A stretch of 64,000 nucleotides of DNA, from contig CAJNDS010002315.1 of NCBI GenBank assembly GCA_905221605.1, positions 106,001 to 170,000 of the forward strand. The letters run 5' to 3'. Within the stretch, counting starts at the first letter, position 1. Every line of letters begins with the position of its first letter. The position numbers and the translations under genes are program-made. The DNA comes from Symbiodinium natans (Eukaryota; Sar; Dinophyceae; Suessiales; Symbiodiniaceae). The notes beneath the pieces were generated by a model. The model saw nothing but the letters and a program-made list of their open reading frames with translations. It did not search any database and was not told the DNA's origin. Shown here one piece after another: positions 53,620-63,437 of the stretch.

Positions 53620-54400
53620 GCTTAAGGCTGGATCCATGGGCCCTTTGTATAGTCTGTTACCCTTGCTTGTCGGGATCCGAAGTATGGGCTCTTTATATTT
53701 GTAGTTAATGTGAGGGTTACAGAACAAGGGGCCCCAAACACACAGCCAAAAACTTCAATGCCGTTTAAAACCAGCTTGAGACAGCATTGGACCATAAGGG
53801 GCACCTAAAACCTTGAACCCTGCTGCTGTCCCGTCATCTATTCGTTTCCGTTGCACTGCCCGAACCAGATGCACGAGTTAAAACAATGAGCAGCGCAAGC
53901 ATTGACGCAATTGGGGCATACGCAGACAATGAACAGAACTCCCCCCAGCCTTGCAAGCACATCCGCTCGTCATGTTTTTCGAAGACGTCGTTTCGGAGGA
54001 CGGCCGGAACGACGCTAGGACATATAACTGCCTGTACTGTTCGTGGCCTTTAGTTGTTTTTCCACTGGGTGCCACAACCCACGATGACTGGTTTTTGCAC
54101 GAGCTATGACTTTACAGTGCACTGGATCGTTACGGATCGTTGACAATCTCTCACAACCTGTATCGATTCCAGCTCATCGATGCATCTTCGCCGGCAGCCC
54201 GTCAAGCCATGAAAGTCCGCTGCCCCCAGTTGCTCGCGCATCGATGCCAGCATTCCTTGTTGTCAAAACTTGAATTGAGCGCCGCCTAAGCGCAAGCTAA
54301 TTTGGGGGCATGTCCTTACCTTTTGCGGGTTGTTCTTGCTTTGCCAATGTTGCATTGCTTAGGATGTAAGTGTATTGGGGCACCGGCGAGGAAACCCTAA
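53620..54400. other. Unique stretch with a small + frame
   Basis: Mostly non-repetitive. A short + frame at 53971-54108 (MFFEDVVSEDGRNDARTYNC, then LYCSW and a stop) is protein-like and has one CxxC pair. A minus frame at 53878-54075 competes. No assignment. Confidence 0.3.
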
Positions 54401-54440
54401 CTCCTAACCCCTAACCCCTAGCCGCAAGCCCGAAACCCGT

Positions 54441-54563
54441 AACCCCTAAGCCCTAAGCCCTAAGCCCTAAGCCCCAAGCCCCAAGCCCCAAGCCCCAAGC
54501 CCCAAGCCCCAAGCCCCAAGCCCCAAGCCCTAAGCCCTAAGCCCTAAGCCCTAAGCCCTAGCC
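54441..54563 (-). repeat. CCCTAAG / CCCCAAG array
   Basis: About 17 heptamers: a CCCTAAG block, a CCCCAAG block, a CCCTAAG block. Immediately left of an OPR exon. Confidence 0.93.
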
Positions 54564-54600
54564 TTGCCCCAGAGCCCCACACCGGTTTTCCTGGTTGCAG

Positions 54601-54674
54601 CACCTCTCCATCGTGGCGTGGGCGATGGCGACTTTGGGCTTCCGGAGCTCGCCGTTGATGGACCTCTCGGGCAG
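54601..54674 (+). CDS. OPR-like exon, best example
   Basis: Acceptor CCTGGTTGCAG, donor CAG|GTTTTAG. The frame reads HLSIVAWAMATLGFRSSPL followed by MDLSG. HLSxVAWAxATLGFRxxPL is a textbook OPR helix-turn-helix; OPR proteins bind organellar transcripts. The intron to its right starts with G-strand text and then TIR element F. Confidence 0.65.
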
Positions 54675-54689
54675 GTTTTAGCGTTGAGG

Positions 54690-54773
54690 GTTGGGATGTT
54701 TCCCCTTATATTAGCAGTCCCATTGGGATTGTCCTACCCCCTTTTATAATCCCTATTATGAGGGGAATTATCC
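54690..54773. mobile_element. TIR element F copy
   Basis: TTGGGATGTTTCCCCTTATA at the left; CTATTATGAGGGGAATTATCC at the right. It sits 15 bases inside the intron after the OPR exon. Confidence 0.6.
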
Positions 54774-54972
54774 CGCGACTGAGGGCTTAGGGTTGTGTAT
54801 TTTTCGTGGCAGTGCGTGAGAGAGCCTGCTCCATGGTTCAGGTAGTGTATTTCTGCGCCGCAATGCTAGACCCCGTTGGCTGAGGTAAGGGCTCTGCAAA
54901 TATGAACCCAACGCCGCGACGGAGGGCAACGAAACATGTGCTCAATCATCTCCAAGCGTAATTTGGAGCTTG

Positions 54973-55050
54973 GGGCAAGTTGTTGACGAAACTGAAGCAA
55001 CGAACGCGCAGCTATTCGTTGAAGGAATGTTGAAGGAAATGCATAGAGTT
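54973..55050 (+). CDS. Putative exon, unknown
   Basis: Frame GQVVDETEATNAQLFVEGML then KEMHRVVGFG. Acidic, helical and protein-like. Start and end uncertain. Confidence 0.35.
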
Positions 55051-55113
55051 GTGGGTTTTGGGTACGAAGCCCTCAGCCCCCAAACCCCAAGTCCTCAAGT
55101 CCTACTAGGTAGG

Positions 55114-55289
55114 CCCTTGGGATATTTTCTATTTTCCCTTATTGGGTGTAAGAGGATCATATTCAACCCTAAACCCTAAACCCTAAACCCTAAACCCTAA
55201 ACCCTAAACCCTAAACCCTAAACCCTAAACCCTAAACCCTAAACCCTAAACCCTAGGAATGTGTTTCAGCGGGTTTCAAAAGCCACCCA
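55114..55289 (+). repeat. Element B split by a CCCTAAA array
   Basis: Left part 55114-55165 and right part 55256-55289 are contiguous in the copy at 208-310; here about 90 bases of near-perfect CCCTAAA separate them. Confidence 0.75.
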
Positions 55290-55290
55290 G

Positions 55291-55365
55291 ACCTACCTCC
55301 AGGAAGCCATCGCTGTCGAGGCGACGCGGTCGATGCGGCGTTTCACCGCCCAGGCTTGGGGATGA
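55291..55365 (+). CDS. Putative exon, OPR-like
   Basis: After AGCCACCCAG the frame reads TYLQEAIAVEATRSMRRFTA then QAWG and TGA (55363-55365), or it is spliced at CAG|GCTTGG. Its acceptor lies in element B. Helical; OPR assignment tentative. Confidence 0.4.
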   Translation, partial: TYLQEAIAVEATRSMRRFTAQAWG

Positions 55366-55676
55366 AGCCCTAAACCCTAAACCCTAAACCCTAAATCCTA
55401 AAACCCTGACTCCTAAATCGGGGTTCAGTGCAGCGATCAAGAAGTTCGGACTTGGGGCCTCTCTTCAAGTTTAGCGCAGGGTGAGCGTTCGAGAAGTGCA
55501 GAGTTTGGGTCCTAAGTTTAGGTGGTGGGGCTTCAGCATTGTTGAGGCTCTTGCCCTAAAGCCTACACCCTGAACCCTAAACCCTAAACCCTTTGGACCC
55601 ATACCCTAAACCCCACGAAGTGTAGAGCATCTTGAGACTTGAGATTAGGGTTTAGGTTTTGGATTCAGGGCTTTGC

Positions 55677-55790
55677 TATGGGAAGCCCCACTTCAAAAAG
55701 GGTAGGAGAAATCGGGAAGTAGCTGCCCAGTCAGACGCACACAGCGTTGGCGGTGACAGGGACTTGGTGCCAGAATCTGATTCTGATTGA
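55677..55790 (+). CDS. Putative 3'-terminal exon, acidic tail
   Basis: Open for 37 codons to TGA at 55788-55790, including YGKPHFKKGRRNREVAAQSD and ending DLVPESDSD. A basic patch followed by an acidic tail is typical of a C-terminus. The acceptor is not obvious. Confidence 0.4.
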   Translation, partial: YGKPHFKKGRRNREVAAQSDAHSVGGDRDLVPESDSD

Positions 55791-55868
55791 TCTGTGGAGA
55801 GCAACGTGCTCCGTCAGACCTGCTGCAAAAGCTACAGTGACTGAGCCCATGGTGTTTTGGAGCCCTAG

Positions 55869-55974
55869 GCCAGCGGAATCGGCGAGAACCAGGAGGATGG
55901 GCCGTTTAGAACCGAAGCGAAGGTGAATCTGAAGCAGAAGCTGGCCGCCAATGCTGCCAATAAGGCTTTAGGGC
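55869..55974 (+). CDS. Putative exon, unknown
   Basis: CCCTAG acceptor, then ASGIGENQEDGPFRTEAKVN and LKQKLAANAANKAL. Helical and lysine-rich; CCCTAAA text begins right after it, an exception to the usual right flank. Confidence 0.45.
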
Positions 55975-56051
55975 TCCCAAACCCTAAACCCTAAACCCTA
56001 AACCCTAAACCCAAAACCCAAAACCCTAAACCCTAAACCCTACACCCTAAA

Positions 56052-56152
56052 GCCTGGGCCGAGAACCTGGCAAACCTGGTCTGGGCCTATGCGACGCTCG
56101 ACGTGCGCGGGGGCCCACGGGCGTTGCGGGCTGCAACGGTCAGTCGTCGGGT
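56052..56152 (+). CDS. OPR-like exon
   Basis: Frame AWAENLANLVWAYATLDVRG then GPRALRAATVSR. ENLANLVWAYATLDV is a clear OPR core. CCCTAAA text on the left, TTTAGGG from 56158. A possible donor is ACG|GTCAGT. Confidence 0.6.
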
Positions 56153-56796
56153 TCGGAGTTTAGGGTTTAGGGTTGAGGGTTTCGGGTTCAGGGTTCGGGG
56201 TTTAGTTGGTACAGGGTTCGAGGTTTTGGTTTCGGCAGGTTTTGGGGTTAGGGGTTTAGGTGTTGAGGTTTATCATGCGGGCTCCCGAGCCTCCCCAGTG
56301 AAAGGGGTAACCCTAAACCCTAAGCCCCAAGCCCCAAACCCTAAACAAATCTCTATTGCTTTCGGTCATAGGCATTGCGGTCTTCGGCCCTGAACCCTAA
56401 GCACTGCGCCCTGAGGTTCAGGGCTTTGGGTTCAGGGTTTGCTTGAACTCTGAGCCTAACTTGCGCGAACGATGACGCGCTTTCGGGTTCAGGGTACTTA
56501 GGGTTTTAGGGTGCTAAAGCTTTGAACATCTGCGGCGGCTCAGCTTTTGTTTAGGGCAAACTAGGGGACCCAGTATTTCGGGCTTAGGCTCAGTGAGGTT
56601 CCTTGGAAAACCACTTCCCGAATTCATTTCTACGAACCAACAAGTCAAGGCGTAATCATGCCCTTAAGCGTCAAACCTTAAGCCGCAAACCCGCAACTCT
56701 ATAAGCACTAAGGGCATGCGAAACTCTTCGCCGCCGTGTCCCTCGCTGCCCGGGGGCGACTGGAGGCTTCTTGGGGCCTCTTTCTTAGGGACCCCT

Positions 56797-56905
56797 ACTT
56801 CAAGGTTCATGTAGTTGTAAGTAGTGTTAGAAGTACGTCACTTAAGGCTATAATATAGGTTCCTGACTTAGAACCCTACTCAAATCTACCCATGACCCTC
56901 CTAGG
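56797..56905. mobile_element. TIR element D copy
   Basis: ACTTCAAGGTTCATGTAGTT at the left; CCTACTCAAATCTACCCATG at the right. About 109 bases, non-coding. Confidence 0.6.
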
Positions 56906-57235
56906 TCCTAAACCCTAAACCCTAAACCCTACACCCTAAACCCTAAACCCTAAACCCTAAACCCTAGAGCCTAAATCCTAAAGCCTAAACCCGTATAGCT
57001 ACCTACGAACCTGGGCTCTTTTTTGCCGGGTTCTTCTCCGTTCTGGGCCTGTTGGTGTTTAGGGCTTTCAGGGTCTCGAACTCCGCGTCTCCGTCTTAGG
57101 GCTGCTTGGGGGGTTTAGGGATCTAAAGGCCCTTTTGTCAGAATGGCTTTGAGGCTTAGGGTTCTAGGTTCTACCTCCCACTTGTAGGGAGTTTTGTGTG
57201 AAACTCTACCTCCCCCCTTTTTAAGGGTTCGCGCG

Positions 57236-57459
57236 AAGTGGCCCAACGCACGCGGAAGCATGGCAGGCGCAAATGCACCAACGCCGGCGTGCACCTGCGC
57301 AGTCCGGCGCCCCTTACCCTCCTCCCCCTGGTGCCGGGTCTGGCGAATCGACCAGATATTTCGGATAGGCTTAAAAGTATGCGCCTGCCACACTTTCAGT
57401 ACTTCGTCCAGGAGTTGGAATACATGGTCCAGCAGAAACTTAGCGGCACATCCGTGTAG
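57236..57459 (+). CDS. Putative 3'-terminal exon, unknown
   Basis: Open to TAG at 57457-57459. The C-terminal half reads LANRPDISDRLKSMRLPHFQ and YFVQELEYMVQQKLSGTSV, strongly protein-like. AT-richer unique sequence follows, as a 3' UTR would. The minus ORF across it is less convincing. Function unknown. Confidence 0.45.
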
Positions 57460-57758
57460 GTTGTTTGTTCAGTACGTACCAAGACAAATAGTTTTAACAA
57501 TCGGAAGAACAATAAGAACAACCTGTTGTAATAATAGGGCCTTACGGGAGGACGGCTCATGGGGAGCATGTACCTAGGGAACCTTAGGGAAGCGTAGGGA
57601 GCAGTGGGGAGGACAAGGGAACCTTGGGTTGCACCCTAAACCCTACACCCTAAACCCTAAACCCTAAACCGTATACCGCAAACCCCGAACCCTAAACCCC
57701 GTACCCCCCTTGAACCCCCTTCCCTTAAGAATCCTAGAAGTGTCGGGTGCGCTGCAAG

Positions 57759-57800
57759 GAGTTCAATCAGCAGCACCTCTGCAACTTGGCGACGGCCCTG
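57759..57800 (+). CDS. OPR-like micro-exon
   Basis: GCTGCAAG | EFNQQHLCNLATAL | GTGGGT, phase 0. EFNxQxLxNLAxAL is the N-terminal half of an OPR unit. Confidence 0.5.
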
Positions 57801-57879
57801 GTGGGTGTTTATGTTTTCTAAACCCCTAAACCCTAAACCCTACACCCTAAACCAAAAAACATAGACACTAACCCACCCC

Positions 57880-58420
57880 CCCACCCCCCCACCCTCCCCC
57901 CCCCCCCCCCCCCCCCCCTGTCAATAGTAGTTTGAGGGGGCTTGGCTACTTTCCCAAAATACTAAGCCGGCCTGTTGGCTGGGAGTTTAGGGTTTAGGGT
58001 TTATGGCAAGTTGGCCTCTATTTTGTGGCGTATATAATCAGGGTCGAGGGCTTCAGGGCTTTAAGGGTCCCCCCCCCCCCCCCCCCAAAAGAAAAGTTGT
58101 AAGCTTGCTTCAAATCAGGACAGCTGCAACAAATTGTGTGCCTGCCCTGGCTGTGAATAGGATTTCTTGCGGTCTCGTGTTCGGCTTGAAGCCTTTCTGG
58201 CTTTGCCTGTGAAAGTTGCGAAGGCTTCCAAGAATACACACCCCGCACGGCACGCATCAGCTGTTTGCTTGTTTTCTGCGTCACGGTCATGCGCCACAGG
58301 CAGTTCTAGGCAAGCCCTTGAAAATACCGTGCGCTTTCTTGCTTAACCCCTCATTGGTTTCCAAGACACTCCTGTTGAGGTTCCTCAAGCAGAAACGCTG
58401 CTTGGGCTTTGCCCACCAAA
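57880..58420. other. C runs and unassigned unique sequence
   Basis: C runs at 57876-57918 and 58070-58086. The unique part 58090-58420 carries ORFs on both strands without a recognisable motif. Confidence 0.4.
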
Positions 58421-58534
58421 CGACAGAAGGGACCCTAAACCCTAAACCCTAAACCCTAAACCCTAAACCCTAAACCCTAAACCCTAAACCCTAAACCCTA
58501 AACCCTAAACCCTAAACCCTAAACGACAGAAGGG
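58418..58534 (-). repeat. CCCTAAA array flanked by a 14-bp direct repeat
   Basis: AAACGACAGAAGGG stands at 58418-58431 and again at 58521-58534, with about 89 bases of near-perfect CCCTAAA between. Eleven of the 14 bases cannot be derived from the telomere unit. Confidence 0.9.
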
Positions 58535-58676
58535 TGCGGGGATTAGGGTTCAGGGGCTAGGGCTCTGGGCAGCTTAGGTTCGAGGGCCTATTGTGACCCT
58601 CAACTCTTGCAACAAAGTCTAGTTAAGAAGGGTTCTGGTATCTTGCTGTTGGGGGAGGGTAGATGAAGGGCGGGCT

Positions 58677-58800
58677 TTTTAGGGTTTTAGGGTTTTAGGG
58701 TTTTAGGGTTTTAGCGTTTTAGGGTTTTAGGGTTTTGGGGTTTTAGGGTTTTAGGGTTTTAGGGTTTTAGGGTTTTGGGGTTTTGGGGTTTTAGGGTTTA
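58677..58800 (+). repeat. TTTTAGGG octamer array
   Basis: About 15 units of TTTTAGGG with a few TTTTGGGG. Confidence 0.94.
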
Positions 58801-58843
58801 GGGTCTAGGGATGAACGCCAGGCCCTATGTTTGTTTTGGCAAG

Positions 58844-58901
58844 TCCCTCAAGGCCTGGGCGTACAGCGTGCTGCAGGTCGCTGATGAGGAGCATCGCCTC
58901 G
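58844..58901 (+). CDS. OPR-like exon
   Basis: TTTGGCAAG, then SLKAWAYSVLQVADEEHRL, then G|GTTTGT. AWAYSVLQVAD fits an OPR helix. G-strand text on both sides. Confidence 0.5.
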
Positions 58902-59267
58902 GTTTGTGTTTGTTTTGTGGGGAGATTCGGGGTTGAGGGGTTTAGGTTTTAGGGGAATAGGGGTTTGGGGTTTAGTTTAGGGTTTAGGCCATTTAGGGGT
59001 TACGGTATGGGGTTTCTGTTGCAAGGGCTTATTCTACGGGCTTATTCTACATTCCGGGTATCTAAGGGATACCCCTATTTGGGACATACCCATCTGGGGG
59101 GTTTGTTCGAAATTTGTCATCCCTGTAGAGGCACCTTTCGTAACAGGGCCCCCTTCAAAACAACAACGCTCTAGACGCCCCTTGTCTGAGCCTTAAAGAA
59201 GGTACCCTGGGAACTCCAGTCCAAGCCCGAAGCCCTAAGCCGCTGGCTAATTATATCAGGGGACCAA

Positions 59268-59370
59268 AGGATGTACCCCTAACAGGTTCCCTTACTCTGC
59301 TCTTAGTATGGCCTTTGTCTTCTCTTGGAGGATCTTGACAAAGGGTCCCCAAACCCAAGGGTACAACCTT
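59268..59370. repeat. Dispersed element H, copy 2
   Basis: AGGATGTACCCCTAACAGGT ... GTATGGCC ... GGGTCCCCAAACCC; compare 48313-48420. Confidence 0.5.
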
Positions 59371-59846
59371 AGGGGGTCCAGGGAAAAATCTCATGGCTAA
59401 AAAAGGCGTTTTTCTGGGCCCTTCGTGGAGGAGCTTTGCCTTGAAGGCGTTAGAGCCTAAACCCTAAGCCCTAAACCCCAAACAGGAGCTTTACCTTCAA
59501 ATCGCCGACCAAGTCATCCGCCGAGTGGAGGACCTCGACACCCAGGCGGGAAGCTCCCTCCCGCAAAGGCCAGAAGCCCCCCAAGGGTTCTGTGCATGCA
59601 ACTGGTACCTGCAATGCTCTGAGCACCCGACCAGTTGCAAGACCAGGGCGCCACAACCAAAGACACCCTAAACTGGACCACCCCAAGAAGGCCTTCTTGG
59701 GGTTTAGGGTTTGGGGTTTAGGGATTAGGGTTTAGGGTTTAGGGTTTGATGCTTCTGTAGGGGCTCGGATCCCTAATACATCGAAGCAAGCCCCCTAAAC
59801 CCTAACCCCAAAGTGGGATGTGCCCTTTTGTCTCCCAGCCTCCCAG

Positions 59847-59916
59847 GGAAGCAAACAAACCTGCCCAGGGCCTGGCCACGATCGCGTGCTCCTTTGCAGC
59901 GTGGCGCCCGACACGG
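59847..59916 (+). CDS. OPR-like exon
   Basis: CCTCCCAG acceptor, EANKPAQGLATIACSFAAWR, donor G|GTTGAGGG, where the donor is again the first G-strand unit. QGLATIACSFAAW matches the OPR core. Confidence 0.55.
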
Positions 59917-60414
59917 GTTGAGGGTTGAGGGGGTTCAGGCTGCCACTGGCTGGTTCTTCGTCGTAGGGAGTGAGGGAATTAGGTACCCGATATTATCCCT
60001 TGCAGGGTAGATGTAAGGGGATATAAAGGTACTGAAATTCCCACATTCTATAAGAACCAGTAGGTACAGGGACTGGGGGTGGCTTATATAGGGTGGCTTT
60101 GGGGGTTTAGGGTTCAGGGTGGTTTTGGTCGAGGGCTGCGGCGTGTTTCGGGGTGTAGGTTGAGGGGTTGTTCAGTTCCGCGGGGTATATCCCTAACCCC
60201 CCGAAACCTCGAAGCCCTACACCTAACCACCCCTAAACCCCTAAACGTCGCAACCCCGAACATTGAAACCTCTAAGCCCCTAAGCCCCTATACGTTGAAG
60301 CCCCCAAGCCCCTGAAACCTGAACCCTCAACCCTAAACCCTCAACCCTAAACCCTAAACCCTAATCCCTAAACCCTAAACCCTAAACCCTAAACCCTAAA
60401 CCCCAAACCGTCAG

Positions 60415-60462
60415 GTCTTGGGTCTGGCACACCAGGAGCTCTTCGAGGCCCAGGGCCCTTTG
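60415..60462 (+). CDS. Putative 16-codon exon
   Basis: ACCGTCAG | VLGLAHQELFEAQGPL | GTAGGGTTTAGG, phase 0 on both sides. C-strand on the left, G-strand on the right. Possibly the second helix of an OPR unit. Confidence 0.45.
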
Positions 60463-60936
60463 GTAGGGTTTAGGGTGTAGAACTTAAGCTACGTTACCAC
60501 ACTGAGCATAACAAATGCTGACCGTCTTGCCCTATTCTGGGAGCTTAGCTTAAGTCGGCCCTGACCCTAAAGCTAAACCCTAAACCCTACACCCTAAACC
60601 CTAATCCCTTAAACCCCAAAATCCTTAGACCCTAAACCTCAGCGACCTTATCCGTTTGGCATGGAAGCGCCGGCTGCAAGGATTTGGCGCGACAGGGGTT
60701 TAGGGTTTAGTGTTCAGGGTTGTGAACCCTTGACCCATTCAAGGTGTTGGGGGTTTAGGGTTTAGGGTTCAGGGTTTTTGAACCCTAAACCCGAAGCCCT
60801 AAACCCCAAGCCCTAAACCCAAAAACTATTGTTAAGGTTTTAGCGGCTGAGGGATTCACTACCTCCACCAGTCCCCGCGTGTATGGGCCGTAGACCCTTT
60901 CAGGATCTTTCGCAAAACGTGGCACGAATTTGACCT

Positions 60937-61041
60937 ACTTGAGGTTTCAAGGTTAGAAGTAAGCAGGGTTATAGGTACCTTGAGGTTATGATAGGGTTAT
61001 CTGGCATATAACCCTACTTATAACTACCCATGGCCTTCAAG
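60937..61041. mobile_element. TIR element D, best-preserved copy
   Basis: ACTTGAGGTTTCAAGGTTAG ... AGCAGGGTTAT at the left; ATAACCCTACTTATAACTAC CCATGGCCTTCAAGG at the right. About 105 bases with an inner inverted GGTACCTTGAGG/GGTTATC part; non-coding. Confidence 0.7.
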
Positions 61042-61239
61042 GAAGGATCTGCCAACCCTCAAGCCCTCAACATCCCTACAATTGCAGGTAAATCCGAAAA
61101 CCCCAAATTTTGAAACCCCTGAACTCCTAAATCCCGAGAACACTAAGCCCTAAGGTCCCTGCTAAACCCCTAAATCCGCAAATCCCTAAACTCCTAACCC
61201 CCCACACCACCACAAATTCTTAAATCCCTACACCCCAAA

Positions 61240-61860
61240 TCCCCGAAGACCTGTGGGATGTTTGCCGCGGACGAGCAGTGCTTGCTGCCTACGATCTAGG
61301 ATCAGTGAAAGGCAACTGCATGACACTTTCGCACGTCAGCATGGGCACGACGGGCTGGTTGCGGCGCTGGGACCTCTTCACACAAGAGGCTGAGCCACGA
61401 AAGTCGCCTGATTTTCAGACACGAACTGAAGACGAACAGTCTCTTGTCAGCAAGGCTGCTTGTTTGCACGCGGACTGCGTTTTCCCAAGCCATTCACTCA
61501 GTAGTAGTACCACCCAGTTCCCTACTAAGTCCCTAATCCCTAAACTTTTAAACTGCCAAACCCCGAAATCCCCAATCCCGAAATCCCAAACCCAAAACCC
61601 TAAGCACCGCTAACACCTAAACCCTAAACTCCTAAAACGCCCTAAACCCCCGAACTCCTAAACTCCGAATACCCCCGAAACCCCAAAGTCTCTACTACAT
61701 CCCTAAATTCCCAACCCTAAGCTCCCTAAGCTCCCTGAGCTCCTTAAACCCCAGAGAAACTCCTCAACCCTCAACCCTAAACCCCTAAAACCCTAAACCC
61801 TAAACCCCTAAAACCCCAAACCCTTAAAGGCCCTGGCGGAGATGGCGGCTCGCAAGGTAT
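61240..61860. other. Unique piece then C-strand text
   Basis: 61240-61500 is unique with a non-ATG + frame containing KGNCMTLSHVSMGTTGWLRR; it may be coding but has no recognised domain. From 61510 the text is degenerate C-strand. Confidence 0.3.
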
Positions 61861-61971
61861 GGGGGGCTTCTTTTCCGAAAATGTTTATTTAGGGTTTCCC
61901 CCAGTAGGGGTTAGGGTTTCCCCCAGTAGGGTTTAGGGTTTTGGGTTTTTTTCGGTTTGGGGTTTAGAGGT

Positions 61972-62060
61972 TCTTGGGAGTTTTTCACATTTCGCTTATT
62001 GGGTTTGAGAGGATCTTATTGAGTAATATTTTCTCAGAAGGATTTAAAGAGCCATCCGAG
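61972..62060 (+). repeat. Dispersed element B, copy 2
   Basis: TTTTTCACATTTCGCTTATT ... AATATTTTCTCAGAAGGATT; uninterrupted like copy 1. Confidence 0.55.
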
Positions 62061-62227
62061 CATGAAACCCCCAACATATCCCCTTCTTTTAGGAACGTCC
62101 AGGTCTAGGGGGCCAGGTACAGTAGCTCAAGAGATTCTAGTAAGTCTCGGGTCCTTGGCCCTGGGCCTAGCACGGCCTTGCTTCCAAACTTTACACTGGA
62201 GACTTTAGCCTCAGATACGGCGGCTGC

Positions 62228-62585
62228 TTGTCAACTGGCTTAGTACCTTGTCGAAGTGATGACACGATCTTCTCAACCCTTTCCAAGCAGTTGCATGCAT
62301 TGTCACCTGCTGAGCTGCCATGGCATCACGAAATGGGGGAGGCTGCAACACTGGCTCACAGAAAGGGGCCTTTGGGGGCAGTGAGCCTCGAAGCCATTCC
62401 CAGAGCTGCCTGGTGCTTCTGACGCCACCATTGCTGCCCGCGATGCAGACCATGACGATTTCGGCCTCGTGCCATGGCAAGGCCTGAGAAGCTTCCACGA
62501 CAAGTGTGAGGAGGTGAAGAAATGCTTGGAATCCGAGTACCGAAGCAATCATGATCCAAGGCACCCGAATTATGTCACAAAATAG
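62228..62585 (+). CDS. Possible terminal exon(s) with a frame change
   Basis: One + frame (KQLHALSPAELPWHHEMGEA) is open to a TGA at 62420-62422; an overlapping frame continues with DATIAARDADHDDFGLVPWQ and VKKCLESEYRSNHDPRHPNY to TAG at 62583-62585. Both pieces look coding, so an indel or a hidden splice is likely. The longer minus ORF (62211-62807) covers the same bases and I consider it a shadow. Function unknown. Confidence 0.35.
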
Positions 62586-62754
62586 GTGTAGCCTTTTTCG
62601 TAGTTTCGTATACCCCCGATATACGTAGTACATTCCGTTGCTAGGTGGGTTCCTAGGTACGGGGCTTTGGGGAGGCGAGGGACTTTGGGGAGGTGCGAGT
62701 CTGAGGTATTCAGGTTTCAATTCGGGTTTATCAATTGCATATGGTTCAGGTCCG

Positions 62755-62965
62755 AAGTTTTGGGCGAGAGTTTTGACCGAAAGTTTCAACCAGAAAGCTT
62801 TGAGCAAGTTTCATTTTGTTTTGCTTTGGGCGAAAGTGTTGAGCGAGTTTTTTTGTTCTGCTTTGGAGATAGTACTCATAAACGGTTCGTGTCCCGAGTT
62901 TGGGTATGCTCTGGGCGAAAGCTCCGACCGAAAGTTTTGAGCGAGTTGTTTGCTGTGCTTTGTAA
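62755..62965 (+). repeat. GGGCGAAAGTTTTGA repeats
   Basis: Three imperfect units of about 70-100 bases share GGGCGAAAG, CCGAAAGTTT and GAGCGAGTT. A second small tandem pair, GGGGCTTTGTGTGGTGCCAC, lies at 63100-63150. Confidence 0.6.
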
Positions 62966-63437
62966 ATTTAGGGCAGCTGAAGGCCGTTCAAGCCTTGTTT
63001 CAATAAATTGAATCTTCGGCCTCAAGGACGGTTTTAGATCAACTTACTTGGATGGTTTTTGGGATTTTGTTTGGGGACGGGGTTTTGTTGGTTGGGGACG
63101 GGGCTTTGTGTGGTGCCACCTCAAAAAGGGGCTTTGTGTGGTGCCACCTCAAAAAACTTTGGGAAGTTCAGAATGATATCACACACAATGTCTATTCATC
63201 CTGCTGTTGAGGGTTTAGGGTCTAAGGCTCGGGGCTTGGGGTTGAGGGTTTGGGGAGGGGCGGGCCCGTGCGCTGGGGCTCATTCTTAAAATAGGTCTTT
63301 AGGGCTTCCAGGGTATTTTAGGTTTTTGGGATTTCTTTGGGGGCTCTGGAAGGTTGAGGGCGAGGGTCTAGGCAACCATTCTATCTTATTTAGAACCTTC
63401 TGTACAGCCAAAAAGGGGACTCAGTAAGTAGTCGGCA

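Noticed and set aside
62211-62807. 198-codon minus-strand ORF
   Set aside because: The + strand reading of the same bases looks more protein-like and ends with a stop before unique sequence; the minus frame runs on into the GGGCGAAAG repeat region.
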